A DNA stretch of 64,000 nucleotides, from NCBI RefSeq assembly GCF_000243095.1, contig NZ_AHJE01000042.1, forward strand, positions 62,001 through 126,000, read 5' to 3'. Positions 18,179 through 26,534 of the stretch are shown here, one piece after another. This DNA is from Cupriavidus basilensis OR16. GTDB lineage: Bacteria > Pseudomonadota > Gammaproteobacteria > Burkholderiales > Burkholderiaceae. The notes beneath the pieces are model-generated. The model saw nothing but the letters and a program-made list of their open reading frames with translations, made no database searches and was not told the DNA's origin. The position numbers and the translations under genes are program-made. Every line of letters begins with the position of its first letter. Within the stretch, counting starts at the first letter, position 1.

Positions 18179-18868
18179 ATGACGACAGAAGGCCTGGGTA
18201 ACCGTGTGAAACGACTGCTGACCGCCAATGTGCACGCGCTGGTCAGCTCGCTGGAGGCGCGCACGCCGCAAGCCGTGCTGGAGCAGTACCTGCGCGAGTT
18301 CGACGAGGTGATCGCGCAGGCGCGGGTCGGGCTCGGCCAGCACGAGGCGGCCAAGCACCAGGCCGCCAAGGCCATCGCGCGGCTCAACAACGAGATCGAG
18401 CGGCTCGACGAGCAGGTCACGGTGGCGCTGAACCAAGGCGACGACGCCGCGGCACGCGCGGGGACCGAGCGCCAGATCGACCTCGAGGACCAGCTCGGCA
18501 CGCTCAACGGCAGCCTGCAGGAAGCCGTGGAGAAATCCGAGGCGACCGAAACCGACCTGCTTGGCCTGCGCGCCAAGCGCGCGGAGATGGAGCAGGCGCT
18601 GGCCGGCATGGTGGCCGCGCGCTCTGCCACCGAGCGCGGTGGCAGCGTTGGCGCCGCACCAGGAGCCAGCGCCGGCGTGCGTGCCGAACAACTCGAGCAA
18701 GGCTTCAACCGCGCCATGACCAGCGCCACGGGCGTGGCAGGGCTCGGCGCCGGCAACTCCAGCGCCGATGCCTCCTTGCTCAAGCGGCTGGAGACACTGC
18801 ACAAGGAACAGCGCGTCAACGAACGCCTCGAGCGCCTGAAGGCCGGACGCGGCGCGGCGCGCTCCTGA
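18179..18868 (+). CDS. pspA: PspA/IM30 family membrane-stress protein
   Basis: The 229-residue protein is almost wholly helical coiled coil, as in PspA/IM30/Vipp1, which form ESCRT-III-like rods on the inner membrane and limit proton leakage. The N-terminal amphipathic region (GNRVKRLLTANVHALVSSLE) and the conserved AVLEQYLREFDEVIAQAR block fit the family; the heptad region runs from residue 60 to 150. The C-terminal third is low complexity (Ala/Gly). Neighbouring yqiJ and yqiK (flotillin) form the common PspA-flotillin partnership in membrane fluidity and stress. No sigma-54 promoter or PspF gene was noticed. Confidence 0.9.
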   Translation: MTTEGLGNRVKRLLTANVHALVSSLEARTPQAVLEQYLREFDEVIAQARVGLGQHEAAKHQAAKAIARLNNEIERLDEQVTVALNQGDDAAARAGTERQIDLEDQLGTLNGSLQEAVEKSEATETDLLGLRAKRAEMEQALAGMVAARSATERGGSVGAAPGASAGVRAEQLEQGFNRAMTSATGVAGLGAGNSSADASLLKRLETLHKEQRVNERLERLKAGRGAARS

Positions 18869-18931
18869 GCGCCGCACGCCAAACACCGGCTCCGCCGCCC
18901 CCGACCGATTCAGCACGATAAGAAAGCCGAA

Positions 18932-19591
18932 ATGAATCAGCTGTTATTGCCGGGCAATGCCCCGTTCGTGGTGGCGATTGGCCTGATGGTAGTCATCGGC
19001 GTGCTGGAGGCGCTGGCCCTGCTGCTTGGCTTCGGCCTGTCACAGCAGGCCGACAGCTTCCTGGTCACGCACTTCGCGCTGGACCACACCGACGCCAGCG
19101 CGGCCGATGCCGGCGCCATCGGCCAGTTCCTTGGCTGGCTGCATGTGGGGCGCGTGCCGCTGCTGATGCTGGTGGTGCTGTTCCTGACGGGCTTCGCCAT
19201 TGCCGGCCTGCTCCTGCAGTGGGTGATGGCTGCCGTGGCCGGCCACCTGCTGCCCGTGCCAGTCGCGGTGGCGCTTGCCACGCTGGGCGCCCTGCCCTTC
19301 GTGCGGACCACTGGCGGCCTGGTGGGACGCTATTTTCCGCAGGACGAATCCTCCGCCATCTCCGAGCTCGACTTCGTCGGACGCGTTGCCCAGGTCACGG
19401 TTGGCGAGGCCTCCGCGGGCAATCCGGCGGAAGCGCGCCTGGTGGATGAATACGGCCAGGCCCACTACCTGCGTGTCGAGCCGGACGAGCCGGGCCAGCG
19501 TTTTCCGCGCGGCGAGACCGTACTGATCGTCGCGCGTACCTCCGGCACCTTGTATCGCGCCATCGTCAACCCGCGGCCTGACCTGCTGTAG
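18932..19591 (+). CDS. yqiJ: YqiJ-like membrane protein (OB-fold, NfeD-like partner of flotillin)
   Basis: The 219-residue protein has three membrane segments (residues about 10-36, 70-95 and 98-120). A soluble C-terminal part (residues about 145-219) resembles the OB-fold domain of NfeD/YqiJ proteins (ISELDFVGRVAQVTVGEASAG, GQRFPRGETVLIVARTSGTLYRA). YqiJ proteins are nearly always encoded beside the flotillin YqiK, as here, and are thought to work with it at the inner membrane. The start MNQLLLPGNAPF follows the pspA stop by 63 nt. An intrinsic terminator or attenuator sits between this gene and yqiK. Confidence 0.85.
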   Translation: MNQLLLPGNAPFVVAIGLMVVIGVLEALALLLGFGLSQQADSFLVTHFALDHTDASAADAGAIGQFLGWLHVGRVPLLMLVVLFLTGFAIAGLLLQWVMAAVAGHLLPVPVAVALATLGALPFVRTTGGLVGRYFPQDESSAISELDFVGRVAQVTVGEASAGNPAEARLVDEYGQAHYLRVEPDEPGQRFPRGETVLIVARTSGTLYRAIVNPRPDLL

Positions 19592-19598
19592 GCCACAC

Positions 19599-19628
19599 GC
19601 GGGCGCAAGGCGTCCGCGGTCTTTTTTT
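19599..19628 (+). terminator. Attenuator-like terminator between yqiJ and yqiK
   Basis: GCGGGCGC and GCGTCCGC form an 8-bp stem with one G-T pair and a 3-nt loop, followed within 4 nt by seven T. It has the form of an intrinsic terminator inside a co-directional operon. Confidence 0.7.
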
Positions 19629-19657
19629 CCAAGTTCTAAGGGAGTGTCAGAACCAAT

Positions 19658-21427
19658 ATGGATTCCATCATTTTCTGGGGTGTCGTCGGCCTGGCCGGCG
19701 TAATCGGCCTGTGCATCATCGGCCTGATCTTCTCGCGCCTGTACACGCGCGCATCGGCCGAGCGCGCCTTCGTGCGTACGGGGCTAGGCGGGCAAAAGGT
19801 GATCATGAGCGGCGGCGCCATCGTGCTGCCGGTGTTCCATGAAATCATCCCGATCAACATGAACACACTCAAGCTCGAGGTCAGCCGCGCCTCACGCGAC
19901 AGCCTGATCACCAAAGACCGCATGCGGGTGGATGTGGTGGTGGCCTTCTTCGTGCGCGTCAAGCCCACCGTGGAAGGCGTCTCCACCGCCGCGCAGACAC
20001 TGGGCCAGCGCACGCTGGCACCGGAGAGCCTGCGCGCGCTGGTGGACGACAAGTTCGTCGATGCGCTGCGCTCCACTGCCGCGCAGATGAGCATGCAGGA
20101 CCTGCAGGATGCGCGCGAGCAGTTCGTGCAGGGCGTGCAGAACACCGTCGCCGAGGACCTGACCAAGAACGGGCTGGAACTGGAGAGCGTGTCGCTCACC
20201 AACTTCAACCAGACCTCGAAGGAGTTCTTCGACCCCAACAACGCCTTCGATGCCGAGGGCCTGACCAAGCTCACGCAGGAAACCGAGCGGCGCCGCAAGG
20301 AACGCAACGAGGTCGAGCAGGACACCGAAGTCTCGGTGCGCGAGAAGAACCGCGATGCGCTGGCCAAGAAGCTGGAGATCGAGCAGCAGGAATCGTTCAT
20401 GAAGCTCGAACAGGAACAGCAGGTGAAAACCCGCACCGCCGAGCAGAACGCGCGCATCGCCTCCTACGAAGCGGAGCGCCGCCAGGAAGCCGAACAGAGC
20501 CGCATCACCGCCGAGCGCCAGGTGCAGGAGTCCGAAATCCAGCGCGAGCAGGCCGTGCGCACGCGCAAGGTGGAGGCCGAGCGCGACGTGCGGGTCAAGG
20601 AAATCGAGCAGCAGCGCGTCACCCAGATGGCGGCCATCGAGCAGGCCAAGGTGACGGAAATCGCCGAGCAGGAAAAGGCCATCGTGATCGCCGCCAAATC
20701 CGAAGCGCAATCGCAGGCGCAGGGCCGCGCCAACGAGGCGCTGGCTGAAGCCGTCAAGGCCGAGCAGATGGTGGAGACCACGCGGCGCACCGCCGAAGCC
20801 GACCGGGCCAAGCAAGTGGCCCTGATCGAAGCCGCGCAGGAAGCCGAGACCCAGGCCGTGCACGTCACCACGCAAGCGCGCGCCGAGCGCGAGGCGGCGC
20901 AGATGCAGGCCACCGCCATCGTCGAACTGGCGGAGGCCGCGCGCAAGAAGGGGCTGGCCGAGGCCGAGGCACAGCGCGCGCTCAACGACGCCATCAACGC
21001 GCTGTCATCGGACCAGACCAGCCTGAAGTTCAAGCTGGCGCTGCTGCAGGCGCTGCCGGGCGTGATCCAGCAGAGCGTGGAGCCGATGAAGGCAATCGAC
21101 GGCATCAAGATCATCCAGGTCGACGGCCTCAACCGCGGCGGCGCGGCGGCAACCGGCGACGCAGGCAACGGTGGCGGCAATGGCAATGGCAACGGCAATC
21201 TCGCCGAGCAGGCGATGTCCGCTGCGCTGTCCTACCGCGCGCATGCGCCGCTGATCGATTCATTGCTCAAGGAAGTGGGCTTGGCCGGCGGCTCGCTGCA
21301 GGGCCTGGTACCCGGCCTCGCGGCGGCGCAGTCGCACACCGACGATGCGCAGGTCTTGGCGCTGAAGCACGCCAGCCATGCCGGCAACGCGCCGAAGATC
21401 GAGCCGGGAAGCAACGCCAGCAACTGA
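19658..21427 (+). CDS. yqiK: Flotillin family protein YqiK
   Basis: The 589-residue protein starts with one membrane segment (residues 3-26), followed by an SPFH/band-7 domain (residues about 30-200; VSRASRDSLITKDRMRVDV, LRALVDDKFVDALRSTAAQM). Then comes a very long Glu/Gln/Arg/Ala coiled coil (residues about 210-450), the typical flotillin layout. A Gly/Asn-rich linker (GNGGGNGNGNGN) precedes a C-terminal domain with LVPGLAAAQ. Flotillins organise membrane microdomains and affect fluidity. A ribosome site (AAGGGAG) lies upstream of 19658. The gene is last in its operon and followed by a strong terminator. Confidence 0.92.
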   Translation: MDSIIFWGVVGLAGVIGLCIIGLIFSRLYTRASAERAFVRTGLGGQKVIMSGGAIVLPVFHEIIPINMNTLKLEVSRASRDSLITKDRMRVDVVVAFFVRVKPTVEGVSTAAQTLGQRTLAPESLRALVDDKFVDALRSTAAQMSMQDLQDAREQFVQGVQNTVAEDLTKNGLELESVSLTNFNQTSKEFFDPNNAFDAEGLTKLTQETERRRKERNEVEQDTEVSVREKNRDALAKKLEIEQQESFMKLEQEQQVKTRTAEQNARIASYEAERRQEAEQSRITAERQVQESEIQREQAVRTRKVEAERDVRVKEIEQQRVTQMAAIEQAKVTEIAEQEKAIVIAAKSEAQSQAQGRANEALAEAVKAEQMVETTRRTAEADRAKQVALIEAAQEAETQAVHVTTQARAEREAAQMQATAIVELAEAARKKGLAEAEAQRALNDAINALSSDQTSLKFKLALLQALPGVIQQSVEPMKAIDGIKIIQVDGLNRGGAAATGDAGNGGGNGNGNGNLAEQAMSAALSYRAHAPLIDSLLKEVGLAGGSLQGLVPGLAAAQSHTDDAQVLALKHASHAGNAPKIEPGSNASN

Positions 21428-21480
21428 CGGCTGGCTGACGGCTGGCTGACGGGCTGGCTGAACGGCAGACAGGCTAGGCA

Positions 21481-21517
21481 ACGGGCCGCATGCACTGACC
21501 GCATGCGGCCCGTTTTG
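21481..21517 (+). terminator. Strong terminator after yqiK
   Basis: ACGGGCCGCATGC and GCATGCGGCCCGT form a perfect 13-bp stem with a 7-nt loop, followed by TTTGCGTT. It is preceded by three near-copies of GACGGCTGGCT (21427-21458). Confidence 0.85.
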
Positions 21518-21571
21518 CGTTGCTGCCTGATCCAGCCTCGCGCCAGCAACCGTCGATTGGGCCAACCGGAC

Positions 21572-22570
21572 TCAGTCGCCCCTGATGCCGTTGTCCTGGA
21601 TCACCTTGCCCCACTTCTTGTAGTCGTTGCGCATGCGCGACGCCAGCTGCTCGGGCGGCTGGTACGCAGCGACGGTGCCCGCACCGAGCATCTTTTCCTG
21701 CACCACCGGATCCGCCAGCGCCGCCTTCAGTTCGGCCGACAGCTTGGCGATCACGTCCTTGGGTGTGCCGGCGGGTGCCAGCAGGCCGCCCCAGGCGGTG
21801 GCCTCGAAACCGGGGAAGCCCTGCTCCGCCACCGTCTTCACATCCGGCGTGAAGCTCACGCGCTTGGCCGAGCCCACCGCGATCGGCCGCAGCTTGCCGG
21901 CCTTGATATGCGGCAATGCCGCAATCATGTCCGAGAACATCATCGGCACCTGGCCGGCCAGCAGATCGGAAATTGCCGGCGCGCTGCCCTTGTACGGCAC
22001 GTGCTGCACGTCGAAGTGCCCGAGGCTCTTGAGTAGTTCGGTGGACAGGTGGCCGAAGCTGCCGTTGCCCGCGCTGGTGTAGTTGAGCGCGCCGGGCCTG
22101 GCCTTGGCGCGGGCAATGTACTGCTGCAGGTCGGTCACGTCCGCCATGGCCTGCGGATTGACCACCATCACGATAGGCAGGTCGTAGGCGGAACCGATCG
22201 GCGCGAAATCCTTGAAGATGTCGTAGCCCTTGCGGCTGATCAGGTGCGGCGCCAGCAGCGTGGGCGTGGCCAGCACCATCAGCGTGTAGCCATCCGGCTC
22301 GCTCTTGGCGACGGCTTGCGCGCCGATCGTGCCCGAAGCGCCCGGGCGGTTGTCGACCACCACCGTCTGCTTGAGCGATTCGCCCATCTTCTGGCCGATG
22401 ATGCGCGCGGCGGTATCGGTCGGCCCGCCCGGCGGGAACGGCACCACGAGACGGATCGGCTTGGAGGGATAGGCTTGCGCGAATGCCTGCGGCGCGCACA
22501 GCGGCAGGGCTGCGCCCAGGATGGCCGCGCCCAGGCGGCGCGAAAAAATACGGCGGCTTGTCTTCTGCAT
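21572..22570 (-). CDS. Bug-type tripartite tricarboxylate transporter substrate-binding protein
   Basis: The 332-residue protein has an N-terminal signal peptide with twin arginines (RRIFSRRLGAAILGAALPL, cut after QAFA). It continues with the Bug hallmark PIRLVVPFPPGGPTDTAAR. Bug proteins are periplasmic two-lobed receptors for carboxylates and are greatly expanded in Burkholderiales. No tctA/tctB membrane partners are near, so it is one of the orphan receptors. It lies 185 nt downstream of the CoA-transferase gene on the same strand, which suggests a ligand that is a carboxylic acid entering CoA metabolism. The actual ligand cannot be read from sequence. Confidence 0.92.
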   Translation of the reverse strand: MQKTSRRIFSRRLGAAILGAALPLCAPQAFAQAYPSKPIRLVVPFPPGGPTDTAARIIGQKMGESLKQTVVVDNRPGASGTIGAQAVAKSEPDGYTLMVLATPTLLAPHLISRKGYDIFKDFAPIGSAYDLPIVMVVNPQAMADVTDLQQYIARAKARPGALNYTSAGNGSFGHLSTELLKSLGHFDVQHVPYKGSAPAISDLLAGQVPMMFSDMIAALPHIKAGKLRPIAVGSAKRVSFTPDVKTVAEQGFPGFEATAWGGLLAPAGTPKDVIAKLSAELKAALADPVVQEKMLGAGTVAAYQPPEQLASRMRNDYKKWGKVIQDNGIRGD

Positions 22571-22755
22571 GATGAACTTGAAACGTAATCCAGCAATGAC
22601 GCGTGCCGGCCCACAGCCCGCGCGCGTCGGCGATCCAGCAAAACTAACGGGAAAGACAGGACAATGCTTCGATGACCTCCTCCATGACCGCTCGTGGGCG
22701 GCCGTTTGTTATCGGGCTGCCTGGCAGCGGGCCGAAGCCCGGATGCCTCGCAGCT

Positions 22756-24393
22756 TCAGAGCTCCAGCGGCCCGGCGCGGAACAGGCGCGCGTCCATGGT
22801 GCGCAGGTCGGGCGCCACGGTGATCTGCGTGGCGCACTGGTCCAGCACATCGCGCTGCAGGTCGATGCCGGGCGCGATTTCGATCAGGGTCAGGCACTCG
22901 GCGCCGATGGCGTCGGGCCGCATCTCGAAGACGGCGCGCTCGGTGATGTAGAGCACGGGGATGCCCAGCGAGGCTACATAGGGGCCGTTGAAGCTGAGGT
23001 GCGAGACCTGCGGCACGATCTTCTTCACGCGGCCTTCGCGCGCGATGCGCAGCGTGCCGTTCTCGGCGCGCACCTCTAGGCCGCCGGCGGTGAGCGTGCC
23101 GACGAAGACCACAGCCTTGGCGCTCTGCGTGATGTTGATAAAGCCGCCGACGCCGGCGATCGACGCTTCGGCGCCTTCGCCGAACTTGCTGACATTGACA
23201 TTGCCGTGCCCGTCCAGTTCGGCCAGCCCGAGGATGGCGAGATCGATGCCGCCGCCCTCGTAGAAATCGAATTGCGCCGGCTGGTCGATGATCGCTTCCG
23301 GATACGCCGACGCGCCAAAGCTGAGGCCATCCGCGGGCGTGCCGCCGATGGGGCCGGCTTCCACAGTGAGCGTGAAGCCGCCGACGCCGGCCTCCACCGC
23401 CAGCATGCCGACCGCGGCTGGCATGCCAACCCCGAGGTTCACCACGCGCGGCTGCCTGCGCGCCAGCTCCAGCACCGCGCGCCGTTGCACGATGGTGCGC
23501 GCATCAAGCACGGGGGGCACGGCCGGCACCGGGGGCACAGCGGCGTTGGCCATGCTGGCAGCTTCCCCTTGCCAAGGCGTCACGTAGGCCGGATTGAACT
23601 GCTCCGCGAACGTCATCTGGTGATGCGCCGGGTTCTCGCTCACCACCACATAGTCGACCAGGATGCCGGGCACGTGGATAGCCTGCAGGTTGTCGTGGTG
23701 GTCCACCAGGGACTCCACCTGCGCGATCACGATGCCGCCCGAGTTGTGCGCCGCCTGCGCCATCGCCAGCAGTTCGTGGTGGAACGCCTCGCGGTGCGTG
23801 CTCAGGTTGCCGCGCGTATCGGCCGCGGTGCAGCGGATCAGCGCGCAGTGGATCGGGAAGCTCGGATAGAACAGGTATTCGTCGCCGCGAAAATCGACCG
23901 CCTCGACCCAGTTCGCGCGGCCCTCGGCAATCGCCGCTTGCGCGCTGCGATTGATGGCGCCGCCGTGGTAGCGGCTATCCCGCGCCGTGCGCGGATCAAC
24001 GAACGTATGCAGGCCGATCTTGGTCAGCACGCCAGGCTTGCCGCCAGCGATGGCGCGGTACAGGTGCGTCAGCACGCCCTGCGGCAGGTTGTAGCCCTCG
24101 CACGCTTCGGCCATGGCGAGCGAGGCCAGGCGCGTGGCGGAACGCCAGTGACCGCCCACGATGCACCCGGTCATGCCCGCATTGCCGAAGTGGTTCACCC
24201 CGCGCGCGCCGCGGTCGCCCTGCCCCGCCGAATACACCAGCGTCAGGTCGCGCGGCATGCCCGTGTCCAGGAATCGGCGCTCGAGCGCGTCCGTCACCGC
24301 CTCGGCATGGCCCGCGCCGACAAAGCCGGCACTGGCCACGGTCCACCGGGATTGCACGAGCGCAGCAGCCTGCTGCGCGCTGATGACCTTCAT
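22756..24393 (-). CDS. Acyl-CoA:acetate/3-ketoacid CoA-transferase (two-domain, family I)
   Basis: The 545-residue protein joins the alpha and beta domains of family I CoA-transferases in one chain, like E. coli YdiF. The alpha part has AGFVGAGHAEAVTDALERRF near residue 20. The beta part has VVNLGVGMPAAVG and the catalytic glutamate in TLTVEAGPIGGTP near residue 345. Such enzymes move CoA between short or keto acids. The start at 24393 is preceded by GGAGA at 6 nt; in-frame upstream ATG codons are less well placed. The gene is divergent from an iclR-type regulator, with palindromes between them, and is followed by a Bug receptor gene. This suggests a small regulated carboxylate-use unit. Confidence 0.92.
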   Translation of the reverse strand: MKVISAQQAAALVQSRWTVASAGFVGAGHAEAVTDALERRFLDTGMPRDLTLVYSAGQGDRGARGVNHFGNAGMTGCIVGGHWRSATRLASLAMAEACEGYNLPQGVLTHLYRAIAGGKPGVLTKIGLHTFVDPRTARDSRYHGGAINRSAQAAIAEGRANWVEAVDFRGDEYLFYPSFPIHCALIRCTAADTRGNLSTHREAFHHELLAMAQAAHNSGGIVIAQVESLVDHHDNLQAIHVPGILVDYVVVSENPAHHQMTFAEQFNPAYVTPWQGEAASMANAAVPPVPAVPPVLDARTIVQRRAVLELARRQPRVVNLGVGMPAAVGMLAVEAGVGGFTLTVEAGPIGGTPADGLSFGASAYPEAIIDQPAQFDFYEGGGIDLAILGLAELDGHGNVNVSKFGEGAEASIAGVGGFINITQSAKAVVFVGTLTAGGLEVRAENGTLRIAREGRVKKIVPQVSHLSFNGPYVASLGIPVLYITERAVFEMRPDAIGAECLTLIEIAPGIDLQRDVLDQCATQITVAPDLRTMDARLFRAGPLEL

Positions 24394-24445
24394 GGCTGTC
24401 TCCATCGTGTTCTTCTTGGCGCTGCGCCTGAGCGCGCCCGCGTTC

Positions 24446-24463
24446 TGCGAACATTTGTTCGCA
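24446..24463. promoter_or_regulatory. Palindromic operator candidate for the IclR regulator
   Basis: TGCGAACA-TT-TGTTCGCA is a perfect 8-bp inverted repeat with a 2-nt centre. It lies between the CoA-transferase gene (start 24393) and the divergent iclR-type gene (start 24548). The TTCG/CGAA core is of the kind bound by IclR proteins. Binding is inferred. Confidence 0.6.
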
Positions 24464-24500
24464 AAAGGCCTATCATACGTAGTCATGCCGGCATCGCGCA

Positions 24501-24517
24501 AGTGCGCTCAGCGCACT
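24501..24517. promoter_or_regulatory. Second inverted repeat in the iclR promoter region
   Basis: AGTGCGC-TCA-GCGCACT is a perfect 7-bp inverted repeat. It is followed at once by ACTAAAAT, a -10-like element for the iclR-type gene, so it could act in autoregulation. Confidence 0.5.
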
Positions 24518-24547
24518 AAAATCACCCTATTTCCGTCTACCCACGCC

Positions 24548-25361
24548 ATGGACAGCCCCGAAACGCCCCCGGCGCCCCGAAACGCCCCCGGCCAACCCGC
24601 AGAAAAAGGAAGAGCTGCTCGATTCGCTGACCAATGGCCTGGCGCTGCTGCGCCTGTTTGCCTCCGGCGCGGGGAGCCTCACCATGCAGGACGTGGCGGA
24701 GCAGCTCGGCGTGACCCGCGCCGCGGCGCGGCGGCTGCTGCTGACCCTGCAGCACAACGGCTATGTCGCCCAGGATGGCCGGGACTTTTCCATCACGCCG
24801 CGCGTGATGGACCTGGGCTACGCCTACTTTGCGTCGATGAACCTGCCGCAACTGGCCGGGCCGTACCTCAAGGCGCTCTCCGAGCAGGCGGGCGAAACCT
24901 GTTCGCTCGGCGTGCTCGACGGCGAATCGGTGGCGCTGGTGGCGCGCGAGGAGCCGCCGCAGATCCTGCGCGTGGACATGGGCGTAGGGCGGCGCATGCC
25001 GGCCTACGCCCACTCGCTCGGCCGCGTGCTGCTGGCCGGGCTGGACGACAACGCGCTCGAGGCTTACCTTGCCACCGCGCGGCTGCGCAAGCTCACCCCG
25101 TTTACGGTCAGCTCGCGCACGGCGCTGACGCGCACGCTCAGGCAGGTGCGCAGCGACGGCTACTGCACGCTGATCAGCGAACTGGTGGACGGCTTCGCCG
25201 GCATCTCGGTGCCGGTGCGCGCCGAGTCCGGCAAGGTGGTGGCGGGACTTGGGTTCAGCATGGTGCTGGGCAGCCGGGATGCGGCGCATCTTGGGCAGCA
25301 CTACCTGCCGGCGCTCAGGCACGCCGCGGGAGAGATCGAGGCGCTGCTGCGCCGGCGTTGA
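24548..25361 (+). CDS. IclR family regulator, frame broken by a 19-bp tandem duplication
   Basis: The helix-turn-helix (LLDSLTNGLALLRLFASG, then TMQDVAEQLGVTRAAARRLL) and the IclR effector domain (SEQAGETCSLGVLDGESVALVAR, RRMPAYAHSLGRVLLAGL, ISVPVRAESGKVVAGL) are intact in one frame. The natural start codon (ATG at 24548, MDSPETPPA) is in another frame because a 19-bp unit is repeated directly after it. With one copy removed, the protein reads MDSPETPPANPQKKEELLDS and runs 264 residues, normal for the family. Without repair, translation could only begin at internal ATG 24684, losing half of the DNA-binding domain. It probably controls the divergent CoA-transferase gene. Confidence 0.85.
24555..24592 (+). 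repeat. Exact 19-bp tandem duplication at the start of the iclR-type gene
   Basis: The unit GCCCCGAAACGCCCCCGGC occurs twice without a gap (24555-24573, 24574-24592). Nineteen is not a multiple of three, so the copy shifts the frame. Confidence 0.97.
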
Positions 25362-25457
25362 TCGCGCCGGTGTCCAACCGATGCACAACCTGGGCGCGGA
25401 GCCTAGAATGGGAAACGGGTCAAGGCCGGCACGCACCGCATTGGAAAGCATCACCGC

Positions 25458-26000
25458 ATGACTATCAGACCGCTCGACTGGGCGCGTGACGGCGCCAGCA
25501 TCCTCAGGCTCGACACTACCTACGAGACCGATCGCATCTATGCGGTCAAAAGCGGCCCGCTGGGCATCTGGCTCGTGGAACAGGTGCTGGGGCAATCCGT
25601 GCTCAACCACTACGACGCCTCCGGCTTCGAGCACGATTGCGCCAAGGCAGACCACGCCCTGGTCTTCGAGAGCACGAGCGGCGACATCGGCGGCTTTGCC
25701 GCCGCCAGGCTGGAACCCTGGAACCGGTCCGCGCTGCTCAGCGCCATCTTCGTCGCGCCCGCGTTTCGCGGCACCGGCATCGGCCGCGTGCTGCTGGGGG
25801 AAATCAACCGCCTGCTGCAAGGCACGCCAGCCCGCTGCCTGCGCGCAGAAACCCAGAACACCAACTACCCGGCCATTGGCTTTTACCGCGCGCTGGGATT
25901 CTCGCTGTGCGGGATGGACTGGGACCTCTACGATCCCGACGCCGCCGGCACGGAGACCGCGCTGATCTTCACGCGGCCGGTGATACGCAAGTCAGGCTAG
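25458..26000 (+). CDS. GNAT family N-acetyltransferase
   Basis: The 180-residue protein has the GNAT fold. The acetyl-CoA-binding motif A is AIFVAPAFRGTGIGRVLLGEINRLL (residues about 93-118, with the R-G-x-G-I-G loop), and motif B is NYPAIGFYRALGFSLCG near residue 140. The opening MTIRPLDWARDGASILRLDT is usual for the family. The acceptor is unknown. The gene lies 96 nt after iclR on the same strand and converges on the TPS cluster. It might belong with the iclR unit, but nothing in the sequence ties their functions. Confidence 0.88.
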   Translation: MTIRPLDWARDGASILRLDTTYETDRIYAVKSGPLGIWLVEQVLGQSVLNHYDASGFEHDCAKADHALVFESTSGDIGGFAAARLEPWNRSALLSAIFVAPAFRGTGIGRVLLGEINRLLQGTPARCLRAETQNTNYPAIGFYRALGFSLCGMDWDLYDPDAAGTETALIFTRPVIRKSG

Positions 26001-26020
26001 CCGCCAGCCTGCGCACGAGG

Positions 26021-26530
26021 CTAGCCAGCCCCCTCCTGCGCATGGCAAAAGCCGATCCACGCATGCAGCACGCCGGCATGCACGAAAGAGCCAACGCCGA
26101 ACACCACCGCAATCGCCGCACTCCACGGCGCCGTCTCCACCACGGGCGCGGCCGCATCGACCGTCCCCGCCATCGGCATGACCATGTCCGGCAACACGCC
26201 CGTGCACCAGCCCAGCGTCAGGAACATGGCGCACCCCGCCGACATCCCGGCGCACGAGTACCGCAGCGCCAGCGCCGCGCGTCCGGTGAACGCGGCGCGC
26301 CGGTGCAGGTGGTTGATGCGCAGGATCGCCACGGCATTGGCTGCCGCCACGATCCCCATCAGCGCCGGCCAGAAGAACGGATGATCGCTGCGCGCGTCCT
26401 GCATCAGCAGCACGCCGATGGTGAGGAAGGTAGGCGCGGCCAGTGTCGCCACGCTCCATGACAACACTTGCCACGCCCACCACGGGCTGCGCCATTGCAG
26501 CCGGCGCCCGCGCGGGCGCGCCCCCGCCAC
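26021..26530 (-). CDS. Unknown membrane protein coupled to tpsA
   Basis: This 169-residue protein, not recognised by family, has about four hydrophobic segments (residues about 20-42, 50-70, 88-112 and 135-158) with little soluble sequence, so it is an inner-membrane protein. Its GTG start lies 4 nt after the tpsA stop (TGAGCACGTG), which implies translational coupling with the giant exoprotein gene. No clear Shine-Dalgarno site is present. Its position as last gene of the long minus-strand cluster suggests a role linked to secretion or to the envelope, but this is inference from position only. Confidence 0.7.
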   Translation of the reverse strand: MAGARPRGRRLQWRSPWWAWQVLSWSVATLAAPTFLTIGVLLMQDARSDHPFFWPALMGIVAAANAVAILRINHLHRRAAFTGRAALALRYSCAGMSAGCAMFLTLGWCTGVLPDMVMPMAGTVDAAAPVVETAPWSAAIAVVFGVGSFVHAGVLHAWIGFCHAQEGAG

Positions 26531-26534
26531 GTGC

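Noticed and set aside
21427..21462. GACGGCTGGCT repeats after yqiK
   Set aside because: Three short near-copies just behind a stop codon; too short for a mobile or regulatory array and already explained as slippage next to the terminator.
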